From assembly GCA_965153355.1 (NCBI GenBank), contig OZ231128.1, positions 21,452,001-21,516,000 on the forward strand: 64,000 nucleotides of DNA. The letters are read 5' to 3'. A model generated the notes under the pieces. That model worked only from the letters and a program-made list of their open reading frames with translations, ran no database searches and was not told the DNA's origin. Of the stretch, positions 37,701-51,491 are shown one piece after another; positions within the stretch are counted from its first letter, which is position 1, and the number at the start of each line of letters is the position of its first letter. The position numbers and the translations under genes were made by a program. The stretch is from Flaccisagitta enflata. Lineage: Eukaryota > Chaetognatha > Sagittoidea > Aphragmophora.

Positions 37701-40700
37701 CATGTGTCCGTTCTTTGGTTTGTTAGTTCATTCGTTAGTTTATTTCTTCATTCATTCGTTCATTTGTTCATTCATTCATTCAGTCGTCTGTTCATTTACT
37801 GATTACTCATTCATCGGTTTGTTCATTCATTCATTCATTCTTTCATTCATTCATTCATTTGGTCATTCATTCATTCAGTCGTCTGTTCATTCATTGGTTT
37901 ACTCATTCATTGGTTTGTTCATTCATTCATTCATTCATTCATTCATTCGTTCAATTGTTCAATCATTCGTTCATTGGTTTATGTGTGTATTCATTCAATC
38001 ATTCGGTCATTCATTTGTTCATTCATTCATTCATTCATTCATTCATTCATTCGTTTATTCATTCATTCATTCATTCATTCATTCGTTCATTCATTTGTTC
38101 ATTCATTCGTTCATTAGTTCATGTGTTTAGTTATTCAGTCATTCGGTCATTCATTTGTTCATTCATTCATTCATTCATTCATTCATTCATTCATTCATTG
38201 GGTAATTTATTCGTTCAAGGGTGAGTGATGGGTGGTTGCAATGGGTTATATGGGATGTGTCATAACGATATTCAGGGTCGAAGAGTTGGAATCAGCGTTG
38301 CAGACGTCAAACGAGGAAGTGAAAACAAAGCAGAGAGAACTTACGGCGTCGCGGGAAGGAACGAAGAGTGGAGACAAGCAGGCGATGTCGGCCATGGAGG
38401 CCGAGCGCGACGCGGCCATTGCGGAGCGCGATGCAGCACGGTTGGAGCGTGATGAGGCTGTGAAGAACTCGACGGAGCTGAGGACCAGGATGGAGGATCA
38501 AGAAAGAAGATTGGCGGCGTTGGAGGCTACGGCGGTAACAGCGGCGGTGGCGGCGGCTGCGGGAATTAGTCTTTCGCCGCCCGCCGTTGAACACTTGCCG
38601 TCGACGGGAATCCTTGCTGGAGCGTCGACGTTGAGGGACACGCGAGCCGCGCCGAGAGTCTCAATTGATGCGGGGTTGCAGTCAAGGCTATTCGGTTTGG
38701 CGTCCGGATCGGCGCCGCAATCGCAGGTCGGCGCCGCTGGTGGAAGCGGAGATGTCGACAACAACGGAAGTGGTATTGGCTCCGGCGGTGGTGGATTTGG
38801 CGCTGGGTCGGGGAGAGTTGACGCCGGCCGCGGAGGCGACGCCGGACGACGTGGATTTGACGCCGGCCGCGGGGGCGACGCCGGTCGACGTGGATTTGAC
38901 GCCGGGGGCCGTGGGAATGGTGCCGGGCGCCGTGGGAGTGACGCCGGCCGCCGTGGTGATGAAGATGGGCGTCGACGGGATGACGATGGAGACGACGAGT
39001 ATTCCGACGACGACGCCTCTGGGAGCAGCCGACGGAGTCGCCGAACCCGACAGTCTGGAACAACAAATGTGAGGCGTATAATATCAGAGTCAAACAAGTT
39101 GATTGATGTGAAAATGACAGCGACTGACCAAATAACGGACTACATCGAGTCAATGTCTCTGTTACAAAGAGCTATCAGGCAGTACTATAGCGAAGAGTCT
39201 CAAAAGGTTCAGATTATGGTGGTCATGCACCATTTGGGAAAGAAATTACGACAAGATGGAAACGTCATATATGATGAGTTTGAGGAGACAGGAAATTGGG
39301 ATTTGGGGGTATTTTTTCAGGAGCTTTTTTCGGCAAATTGGCCAGCTCCTTCCTCCACTTTAAGGTTGGGCTTTGATAAGCTAACACAGAGTTATCCGCT
39401 AAAAGGATCGATTCACGATTTTAGTAGGCGTCTGAAGGCCTATTGTGAATTGATGGGCTTTGAGTTGAAGGCTCAATTGCCTAAATTCATTGAGGGCTTG
39501 ACATCAGGGGCAGTGAAGGCCGCGATAAGGCGTCACAACCTTGAAAGTATGAGCTTTGAGCAGGTGGTTCAGTTGACGGTCAGTGTGAGCAATAATTTGC
39601 AGTCGGAGAGATCGACTGATGCGGTTATGGTGACTGGGGAAGAGGCGGACTGTTATGATATGGGGGAGCAAGTTTACAAGATTTTTGACACTGATGTCAA
39701 AAAGTATTTTAGGGTCGCTGATGAGAAAGGGGTGGGTCAGCGTTGTTTTCAATGCTTTAGTAGGGATCACAAGGTCGCTAATTGCAAGAAAACAACGTGT
39801 AAATTCTGCTCCCAGAAAAGTGTTAAAGTGCGGCATTACTCATTGTTGTGCCCTCGGGCACCACGCAATTTTACCACATTTCTGGGGGTAAGAGACAGTG
39901 CAGTGGACAAACGGACGAGTGTGTTGAAGATCACGGATGACTTTAGGGATTTCACTTTCCAAGAGTCGGACTTTTCTGACGTGGAATGACTAGATGGGAT
40001 CACTGGGAATGAAGGGGGAGGAATCCCTGTGAAGGTGATAGGGATAGGTGAAAGGGAGAATGATATTGAGATGCGATTGAGGAAGGAAACCCCAGTGGAG
40101 GGGGGTGGCAGCCCCCAGGGGGAAGATCTGGGGGTGGGTGAGAAAGGGGAAAGCCCGTTGGATATGGGGGAGTTGGTTGATGGTAATTGTGAGAATGATA
40201 GGGTACATGTCCTAACTAAGGAAGAGTTAGATGAGATTGGACGGGAGGAGGGGGTAACATTTGACCAGGGGCGAGCCACACCTCTTTTCTTGGTGGGCAG
40301 GGTGGAAACTGGGCAGGGGCAGAAGAAGTTTGCGATGGAATTGGACGGAGGGTCAGATCGCTGCCTCTGCCCGTTATCTCTGGCTAAGCAGCTAGGGTTA
40401 GAAGTTAAGAGGTTCCAGAAGGACAAAGACATCATGGGGGTTGGTGGGACTAAGATTTACTGCACCCATTATACTGTGCTGCGACTGTGGTTTAAGACTA
40501 AGGGTGGGAAGAGGGTGAAAATGACATTGCTGGCCTATCTGTTGGATACCGACATCCCTGTCTTATTGGGGAATGACGCGTTGGGTAAATTAGGGGCAGT
40601 GATAAGTTATGACACCAGTACGTTATTGGTGGGTGGTAATGAAATAGAGTTATGCAATTCAAGGGTGGATTTAAAGAGAATTATGACAGAAAGGACGGAC

Positions 40701-43700
40701 TTTGTTTACGTTCAAGCTCGAGATGAGTGTATTATACCTGGAAATGGCTGCCAGCTTGTAGACGTGGTATTGACGGAGAATGTGGAGGGAACGTTGGCCT
40801 TGGTTGGATACGAAGATGAGCATCGCTTCCCTTTGAGCACTGTATGGGAAGAGAGAGGGGAGGAGGGGTTACAAATGATTGTTATCAATAAAAAGAAATT
40901 ACCCCTAACTATAAAAAGAGGAGAAAGGATAGGTTTTGTCGCCTGTCAGAATGAATCTGTCTGTCTGGTTAGATTGAATGAGGTCATTGAGGACATAAAG
41001 GAGAAGGGGGGTGAGAAAGCATACAAAGTGGGGGTGGGGGAGGAAGTGGGATGTGAAATCCCGGATAGAAGGAGATTAACACCCGGTGAGTTAGACCATT
41101 TTTTCGAAAAAGGTGCTACTGTGAAGCCCTTGGAAGGGGAAATTAAAGAATTGGGAAAGATTGGTGAGCTGGAACACATAGATAGAGCGAAGGAGAGAGA
41201 AAAGCATAAGAAAAGCAAAATGTGGGAAGATAAGGATGAGTTCCTTTCGTTGTTCAAATGGGATGACATGGTTAAGGAACTGGAAGAGGATCTAGGGTTA
41301 CAAGGGGCAGTAAAATACACTGAGGAATGGAAGGAGATGTTCTGGGCCTATCGCAGTATATTTTGGAACGGTTTGTGGTCAATGTGGGGTAAGGCTAAGG
41401 TCCCCGACTTTGAGATAGAGGTAATCCCGGGGACTGGGCCAAAGATTGATAAGTTTAGACGGTTATCCCCTGAAAAGGCGGAGGTTTTGAGGAAATATGT
41501 GGAGGATATGATGGAGGGAGGCGTCATTGAACGTTGTGCAAATAATTCTTCTTCATATATTTGCAATCCCTTGATTTTAGGCCAGCTTAAAAGATATCCT
41601 GATGGCCCTAAGATGGCTTATAGATTCTGCCTTGATGCAAGGGCGCAGAACTCAGTAGTAAAGACAGTTACTTGCAAGCTCCGCCTAATGGATGAATTAT
41701 TGGAGGAATGCTCAAATAAGGGGAAGTTTTTTGTATCTTTCGATATGTGTAATTATTATCATCAGATCAGCTTAGGGCCTAGTAGCAGAGACCTTACTGC
41801 CTTTTATAACAACAATTTGGGGGTGTACCGTTTTACTACACCCCAGCAGGGCGGGAAAAATAGTCCTAATTTCGCTCAGGCTCTATCTGATCATGTGACC
41901 GATCATTGCAATGAAGTGGTCTCGTATATAGATGACTATCTCTCTTATAGTTTATCGTTGGAGGGGTTGAAAGATAACACTGAGGGGCTACTGGCTGCTT
42001 TCAGCCATTTTAATCTTTTAGTGGGTCCTAAAAAGACCCAATTACCTCGGAAAAAGATTAATTTCCTGGGGTATGCTGTGAGCTATAAGAGCATGATAAG
42101 GATAGCATCAAATAAAGTGACTGACTTGAGAAATATTCCTTCCCCTAAGACTAAGGATGAGCTTAGGTCGATTTTGGGGTTGTTGAGTTGGTATGCGGGG
42201 AGAGCAAATTTGAAGGACCCCATGAAGTCATTGAGGGATGTTGCTCGGGCAGGGGTGGTCTTTTCTTGGTCGGACCAAAATGAGGCAGATTTAAGGGAGG
42301 CCTTGTCTGTACTGTTGTGTCCAGTGAGCGGGTGCTTGAGGCCCCCTAAGGAGGCTACAAGGGAAGAGTTCTTCTGTTGTTGGACGGATTCCGCGAAATC
42401 CGGGCAAGGGGGCCTTTTGGGACAGTTTCAGCGGGTTAGTGAGAGAGAGGTTAGGGAAGAGGGGTTGGACCCGTCAACAAGACGGTTATATCTTATCCAG
42501 TACTACAGTAAGGTAGTACCGGATAGAGATAGTCTGCTCCCGATGTGTATTTTGGAACTGCAAGCTTTATATTTGTGTCTCCGTAAGTGGAGACACTATT
42601 TACAAACTTCAGTTCCTACAGTATGCTTCGTGGACAGTCGCATAGTGAGTTTTTGGTGTAGTATGGAGATAGTGAGCGAGCGCGTGGCCCGTTGGCTTAT
42701 CTATGTGAGTGAGTTTGCTGTGGAGGTGAGATTTGTGCCCTCTAGTATGGAACAGGCTGATTTATTGTCTAGACTTAATAAAAATGATGTGGAAGAACAA
42801 AAGAATATGGAATATAATCCTTTGGGACGGCTGAAAATATATAATAGTATGGGGATTGAGTTGGGGGTGGATAAACTTTTCTCACAAGAGAAGCGTGATT
42901 TTCTTAATAAATGGTTTTTAGAAAATAAGCGTGGTGTGCTAGCGTCTATTCCCTCGAAAACTGGGTGTCAAAGGGGTCCCCCTCATATCTCCCCCGATAG
43001 ACTGGGAATGGCTGATATAGGGGAAACTGCTCCTTCGTCAGCGGTGGGAGCTGACGAGGGAGCGAGTCTGTGCGCCAATTGGAGCATTGGTCAATTGGGA
43101 CCCGGGCCTGTATCCTCAGCCCTTCAGCATACAGGTACGGGCCGTCTGAACGGCCGGCAGACTATAAATGGAAGTACCGGCCTGCCGAGTGGGGGTGCGG
43201 TGGAGGCACTGAAGGGGTGTCCAATGCCTCCAAATTATAAGAAGGGCGAAGGTGTTAGGTTAGGAAATGAATCAGGACCATGGGTCCGCAACGTTGAGAA
43301 AAAGAATAAAGATTTATCTCAATTAGGCCTTGTCAATATCCATGATGAAAAAGATATGGTAAGATTGGCGAAAGAAGGGGAATTATCTATCATTGAACCT
43401 GAATTTGCATATTTAGGGAAGGAAACGAGGAGTAAGGAAACAGGATATAAAAATAAGCCGGTGGCGATGAGAAAAGCCGCTAGGAGGCGAAGGAAGGAAA
43501 GAAGGAAGGAAAATAGACTAATGAAGGGAGTGATAGGCACAAAAGATGTCTGTCATTCTTGTAACTGTGGTGGGTGGTTAAACGGGGAATCAAGTTCCCA
43601 CTGTAGTTGTTGCTGTTTCTTACTTGCAGGAATTCGGGATGCTGTAGAAAGGAGAGAAGATTGCGGGGTAATGATGGCAAATGATGATGTTGCATTTAGT

Positions 43701-46700
43701 CCAGTTTCAGGAATGGGGACGAAAACAACCGCAATGTTAAATCCAAAGGCGGAGGAAGCGATCGCGTCGACAATGGAGGAGTCGGAAGCGATGGAGGAGG
43801 AAGAGTCGCGTCCGGCGGTAGCGGACGCGATGAGGTCGGAAGCGGTTGAGGAGGAAGGGTCGCGTGCGGCGGTAGCGGACGCGATGAGGCCGGAAGCGAT
43901 TGAGGAGGCGTCGCGGGCGACGGTAGCGTTTGCAAGAAGGCCGGAAGCGGTGGAGGAGGATGAGTCGCGTGCGGCGGTGGCGGATGCGACGAGGCCGGAA
44001 GCAGAAGAGGAGGAAGCGTCGCGTACGGCGGTAGCGGTCGCGTCGAGCCCGGAAGCGGATGGCGCCGAGACAGCGCCGGAGGCGATGGTGAGGTCGCTGT
44101 CAAGTCCGGAAGCGGCTGATGTGGAGATGGCGCCGGAGGCGAAGGCGGCGCCGAATGATGATGATGATCGAGCATGCAGATTGACGACGCTGGAGATGGA
44201 AGAAGGAAAAGAGGAATTACCAATGGAAGATGAGTATGAAAGTTTTGAATTACCGCTGGTGAAGGCGGAGGAGATAGAGAAGATAAAAATGGGCCAAAAT
44301 GATATGATGGGAGATAAAATCATGAAATGGCTCACTGGGGTTGAGTCTTTGCCCGACAAAACAGAGTGTTTGAACTATGATAACCAAATGTGGTCGGTGA
44401 TCAGACACATTTCATTGTACAAAGTCAACTCACAGGGGATATTATTTAGATTATTTATATCATCTGAGGGTGAAGTGTCACCTTTAGTGTTTTTAGGGAA
44501 AGAAGCGATGGTGGAAAAGATTAATGATGTCCACCTTGATTATGGGCATATGAGTGGGAAGAGGGTGTTTTATAAAATAAGTGAACGGTGGTTCACACCT
44601 GGTTTATATAATATGGTGGTTTATGAATTGGCTAAGTGCCGTGGTTGTACTAGATACAATGTTAAGAAAACAGTGAAAGGAAAAAATTCATTTCTGTTAT
44701 CTACCCAATCTGGAAGATGGACCCAAATGGACTATTTAGGCCCATTGCCCAGTTCCCGTTCCTATCGATATATATTGGGGATGGTTGATAGTTATGATAA
44801 GAGTCTGACAGCCATACCCACTAAAAGCACAGGGGCAGACGAATTGTGCGAAGTGTTGGCTAAGCATTTTGGGGAAAATGGGATCCCTGAGTATATTATG
44901 ATTGATGGGACATGTGTGTCCTTTAGAGGCCTAGATAAGAGGTTGTTGGATGGTTTGAAGGTGGGAATTGTCCGTAGCAACCATCGGAGTCAAGCTCAAG
45001 GGTTCATTGAGCGGAAATGGAGGGATTTGTTAATAACTATATTGAAGTTGTTAGATGGGGATGACTATCTCGAGCGGTGGTCTGATGTGGTGGGTAGGGC
45101 CTGCTATGTATTAAATAACTTACCTAATGTAGCGCTGGGAGGTTTGTCTTCCAATGAGTTGGTGCTGAGAAAAGCACCAAGATTTTTGTCGACGTTGAGT
45201 CCGATCGAGCCACCTGAAAGTGGGGGGAGGAAGATAAAAGAGGGTTTTGTACAATTAAATAGAATCCATGAGTCAATAAAGAGAGCAACATTTATGCAAA
45301 TTTTGAAAAATAAGGCATACTACTATCCAACAGAAGCGTTGGTTGAGGGGGCAATTGTTTTTAGAAAGCGTATGCAATTTGCAAGAAATATGAGTCCAAA
45401 ACTTCAATCAAAAATAACGGAAGCCTATCTAGTAAAACGGAGGATAGGTACTTCCATGTATCTTTGTACTAATATAATTACAAATGTAAGCAAACTGCTG
45501 CCATTAGATCAGCTAGTCAGATGCAGATTGAATTTGACAGATGCTAGAGAGTTAATGAGGAAAATGGCGGAATAATGATTGGATAGCACGATTAGTAACA
45601 TGATGATTATAAAAGTGATGAGTGATTGTTCATCACATTACAATGTTCAATTTTGAATATTTTTCTCCTTTTCAGATACCGAGAAATTTGCACGGAAAAA
45701 GAGTGAACAGATGGTTAAACGACAAATTCACTTATCTAATCATCGGTGACTCGCATGTCTCACGGCTGTCACAAAAGATGATGAAGAATGGGGTTGATAC
45801 CATCTCGGTATCAGGGGGAGGTGTGCGACATGTGAGGGAGATTATGGAAATCCTGCAGTATGGGTTGGGTCGCTACTCTGCCATTATGCTTGCTATTGGT
45901 GGTAATGATCTCTGCAGGGGGATGAAACCGGCAGTATTGGTGGAAAAGATATCTGAGATAGTAAGGCTGATTTGTGAAAAGAACCCCGGATGCATAGCTG
46001 TCACAACTCCAGTGATTCCTAGAATCCCTGACAAGAGGGAATTGGTCAAATCTGGGGAATGGTTTTTACAATTGGTCACGGATTATGATAATTTGATGGT
46101 AAAAGCTGGTTATTGGCACCATAATTGGTGCACTGACCTTTTCGTGGCAGAGGACAAGGACAAGGTCACTCTGCCACGATTGGAGCTATACGAAGGGGAG
46201 AACGTACATTTGAACGCCCGGGGCGTTGCCCTGTACTGGGAGTTGTTCAAATTTTGCCTTGATAGTGTGAATTTTCTAAATTGGTCAGAGAGGAAGCGTT
46301 TTCCCGTTGGTGACGGTTTCAGATCAGTTTTCTGGTCATTCTAGGATGGTTATAAAAGGCAAATAAAGGAGGCGATGTGGTTTTCAAATGATAATTTTAT
46401 TAATAATGATGGTTAGCCTGAATTAATAATAGAGAATTTCACTAATTGTCAATTATGTTGATAGAATTACAATAAAGTTATTGTTCATTATAATTCTTTC
46501 CGTTGTGTGTAGCTTAGTTGACGTGAACGTCAGCACGTGTGCTATTGGTGGATGGAATCTCAATTGCTATGGGAGTATGGTCGACATGTGGTAGGATGGT
46601 AGGAAAATGTTATTAGTATCACAATTGTGATTGTGGTGAATTGGCATGGTAATGAAAGTAATACTGTCTTAGAAAGAATTCGTTGAAAGTAGAATTTTAA

Positions 46701-49700
46701 AATTTTATTAAAATGTGGAATATTGAATTTTCAAAATTTTGAATTTTGAATTTATTTATAAACTTGAGAATTTGAAATTTTGAGATTATGAATTTTTAAA
46801 GAAATTGTTTGAAATTTTGATTTGTATATGAAAAAAAAAATGAAAGATGAGGGAGTGAAATTTTAATTCTTGGAATTTTTACGCCTCAATAGAAAGTGTC
46901 TATCCCTATGTTTCTATGTGAACATGGGTCTTATAATAAATGTGTCTTTTCATACGAAACGCGAAGGGGTGTGGATTCGACTAGCCGGATCTCTCCCCGA
47001 TCAAATAGCTCGACAGAGACGGGCATTCGGATTCAGGGGCGAGGAGGAGAGGAGAGATATTTCGACGGAGGCACCAAGATGGCGCCGAGTCGAGAAATGA
47101 GAGAGAGAAAAGGAAAGAGACGGAGGGATCTCCAGTTTTCGACCGCGGAGGTGGGCGCGGCCGGAAGTGCTCGACTTCCGCTGCTCATTTCCGGTTTTAG
47201 AAAATTGGGGATTGGGAGAGAACGGCTGAGCGTTATTTAGACTTCGACCCCTCCTATTAAATCCCATAAAGGGACGGATAGAAACGGACCCAAATCGATA
47301 TTGTCAGAAACACAGTATAAATTTTGGCGTTTTATGAAACATTGCAAATGTTGGACGGGCCTGATGATGACTAATTTGGCATATTATACGACTTTGATTG
47401 AAATGCAGGAAAATCTGACTGATTTTGAGAAAAAATGGGAAAATTATGGTCAATTTTGCCGAATTTTGCTGAGTTAGGACGGTGTTAGCTACTTTGGTAT
47501 TTTGACTCATTCTGAAGTTGAGACGAGATTGGATTGATTTTGACTGAATTAAAAAAAAAAAAAAAATTTTTTGTAGCTATTGGTTTATGGATTGTTAATC
47601 AAATTTGGCTTATGTCGTCTAACTTGACATTTTTGGCTGATTCTACTTAATTGAGGAAAATTTTGGAAAATTTTGAAAAGATAATTTTTTTTGCAAATTT
47701 GGTTGAATTTTGACCTTATTAAGAGAGTCGATGACATACACAGAATGCGACGGACGGACAGGTTGGTAGGCATAGGGACTAATAGACTGATAGTAAGATG
47801 TGGTAATCCTTACCAGTTTCGTGGACGCGTGGAGTTGGAGCGTCGGTCGAACGCCGAGACGATCCGATGACGGAGTAAGCGGAGTCGAGAAGGTCATCGC
47901 GGGTTAATGATGCGGTAGTGGCCGTACGGACGAACCTTGCCGTGTTTCGGGGGGAAGCGTCAGTGGTCGTAGCAGGGGGGTCTGAAGGCTTTCCTCCTAG
48001 ACACGTGGGTGGACAATGCGGAACAAATAATTCTTTGAATCCGCAAAGCCAACGATAGCCTGTAGAAAGACGAGAAAATGGGGTGAAAAATGAGGGTGTG
48101 ATTAATCATTTTAATTTTTGTTCGGTCGTTTGTTTAGTTGTTCGTTTGTTCGTTGTGTGTATGAGTGATGAATTTCATTCATTCATTCAGTTGTTCATTC
48201 TCTGGTTATTCACTCATTGCATTGTGAATGAGACATTTAGTCATTAGTTCTTTGGTTCGTTCACTCGTGGTTTATTCATTCACTAAATTGTGAGTAATGC
48301 ATTCATTCATTCGTTCACTGGATCACTCATGTGTTCATTCATTCGCTCAATTGATCACTCATATTTTCATTCATTGGTTTGTGAAGATTCATCGGTCGTT
48401 CGGTACATTGTTTTTCTTACCTCCTCTGACCATCCAGAGGATGACGAAAAGGACGAGAAATCCCAGCAATCCGAATTGGATGGATGTGGTAAGATCGATC
48501 AGCGGTTCTGCGATGCAGTCACCTAAGTGACCTGTAGAATAGAAGGAAATTATAAAGGTTGAATTCTTGACATTTATGATTTCACGAGGGTTTTCGTGAC
48601 TAACGAGGAGGAGGAAGAGGATAAAGTGATGCGTAACAGTGAAAAATACGGTGAAGGAGCTGCATATTGGAACTGTGGATGAGCTACGAGAAATATAGAA
48701 TCTACTGTGAATGAGCTACTTTTGATGAGTGAGCTACCTGCAGCAGAAACGCTTATCTTGCAAAAGTTATGCTTCCATCCATGTTCATATAGGGCTTCGA
48801 AATCCTAAGGAATGGAGAGGAAGCCACATTTAGAGATATGCAAAGAAAGGAATTTTAAGCGGCAAATGGTTGGTTTGTCTGTATGTCTGGACAAATATGT
48901 TATGGTCGGTCCGACGCCAAGACAAATGATAAGGGGGATCGAACGTTGGTTTGTATGTATGTCATGCCAATGCTTGTCGGTTATGTCAACTGGTTGATCG
49001 GTCGGGAAAACGCGACGAAAGGTGATGTAGACAAGCATGTTTTGATACGAACAAGCATGTTTTGATATGGAAAATAGACGACTTGAGTGACATAAAATAG
49101 AACGCCGTTGCGTGTGAAATGTGTACTTACCATGGCGGAACACCGGATGGATGGTTCTTGATGGGCAGGGGCAGAGAAGCCACGGGGCCCGTGAGTGTTA
49201 ACGTGCAGTTGAGTTGTTTACGAGACTGTCGATAACGATAAAATGGCCGACGGGATGTGAGTATGAAGTGAAATGCACTTCTACGCAGCCGCAGCGCTTG
49301 GCTGTACGTACGCAGCCGTTGAGAGATCGAGAGGTTGGCTTGGGTGTGTTCACGATGTGTGACGTGGGGCATGTTCACCTATGGTTAAAATAAGAGGACA
49401 AGCGACCAGACACGCGGCATGATACCACGTGTCTGGCGCATAAAAGAAAATCTCTTTTCTTGTCGAGGAGGGTCAATCAGTAGGTCAGTCTGTATAGTAA
49501 ATGTCTGTAAGTCTGTAACAGTATTAAAAAGAAAAGAGATTTTCGAGAATTTATTACTAATTCAAAATAAATATAAAACAATTAGTGGCCTAAATAAAAT
49601 ACGGATTAGATAAAACAATGATAAAACACCATAAAATAACAGACACACCAGCCTCTTACATCACTAAGGCCTAAAATATATGACATATATTGTATATTCA

Positions 49701-51491
49701 TATAACAATCAGTGTTTATAAAATAAGAGAAGCATATCCAGCATTTTATGATAAAGAAAAGAGAAAGATCGCATTAGAAATGTGAAACAAAAATAATATA
49801 TGAAAGGAATAATAATGCTTAAAAGTACAGAGAAATAATTAATGATAAGAAAAATAAAAGCATTTATGCTTCGGGGGAAATGGTCTCTAATTGTACAGGC
49901 ACAGAGCTGGCCTCGCTTTCCAAACGGCCAGAACGGCCTGAATTGAGGCCGAGACGAAAGCTGGAGGCTGTACTATGATGTAAAATGTACTTGTAATAAG
50001 CAACCAAACCTCCGTAAATGCTTGATATAATGCTAAGAAGGCTGAGGGTTGTTGTCAGCCAGGCTGGCGTGCCTGTGCTCATCTTGACATGGATAACAGT
50101 TGGATTAACGGTTATCGATGTCAAGGTTGTGGTAAAATTCACAACGGCCGTTGTTGTGGGACGGACCGTGGTATTATTCAAGATGGCGTAATACTTGAGG
50201 CAGGCCGGGCTATAATAGGAACTGGCCTGCCCCCTGCATTTCAGCCGAAGAAACGCGGTGGGCCGGGGCATTGGAGGGGCCCGGGTGGGGACGCCGTCGG
50301 GATTGAGCGAGCAAGCGAATATAATGCACAAAATGAGCAGGCTGAGCGACGCAAGAGAAGCCATATTGACTCGTTGACTGACGACTGAAAAGACGAATAA
50401 AAATCAAGGTAAAATGGATAAAAACAAGTAGCAATAGTAAGTAGTAAAACTGTAAAATCCCCAACATTCACCTGGATGATTCGTTTTTATACGAATAGAC
50501 GAGGAGAATGACTTGTTGGACCCTAGAGATGCGCGGACCACCTTGGATTGGGTGTTACATGCGGTCTCGATCTTTGATTGGCTAATTTCGAAGTAGAATC
50601 GATGCTCATTGGTTCACAGGTTGCGTGCCTGGGGGATACTGAGGTGGCGTATCGACCGCAGGAAGGCTGCGGTACGCAGCAGGACGGGCGCAACGTGACT
50701 GGGCTCTAGAGAATGAGTCACAGGACACGTACAAAGAATTTAGAAATGCACTTTTGGTGAGGTGGAAGGATCGAAGATTGAGACAAGTATAGCGAGATAG
50801 AACAAAAGACAGCGAGATAGTGAGTACTGAAATGACAATGACTAAGAGGACATTGATGACAATTGATGAAATTAAGGACTGATTGAATCTGTTTCTTAGT
50901 ATTGTAATGATATAGAAAATTGCATTGAAATTGTTTAAGAAAAAAAAACTGTTATACTATATTGGATAAAAGTTTTTGTATGACTTCATTCTAGAGGAAG
51001 GAGATGTCAAATAGAGGGCGCTGATCTCATATGAGTGAATAAAGTGCATAACTTTTCTAAAACAATTCTCAGGATCATACGATATGATTTGTTATTAGAT
51101 TTCATGAATATTGTACGCAAATAACTCACAACATTATCTTTTGTACTATCAATATTCTGACTGTCTTTTTGTCTGTCTATGATGCTATCTAATGTTAATA
51201 TCTTCCACGTTGGAAGAGAATTCTAATGGAATGAAAAGGAAGTATAAAAGGGAAAGGACAGTAGAATCGAGATCCTTTTCACCCATCTAGTTTTCGGAGA
51301 CTTAGCGCACCAAAATGTAAGTTGCACATTATTGAATTCCTTGTCATAATTAAATGAATGTCACACTTCTCTTGTATAACCAAACGTGAATTTGTACTGT
51401 TAACCTATGTCTCTGAAGTTTCATATTGCCCTAGTCGCTACCTATTATACTTAAGAAATTGAACACATACTTTTATTTTGAATGGTAAGAC

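Noticed and set aside
37525-38224. FIHSFIHS frames in the gag intron
   Set aside because: (ATTC)n translation; the same frames appear at other ATTC arrays.
38566-39153. Minus-strand Pro/Arg/His-rich frames opposite gag
   Set aside because: Shadow of the GC-rich RGG-coding region.
49127-49378. Minus-strand frame starting MNMPHV as the antisense gene's first coding exon
   Set aside because: Its phase (2) leads to an early stop in the next exon; the ATG at the exon end (phase 0) continues through three exons.
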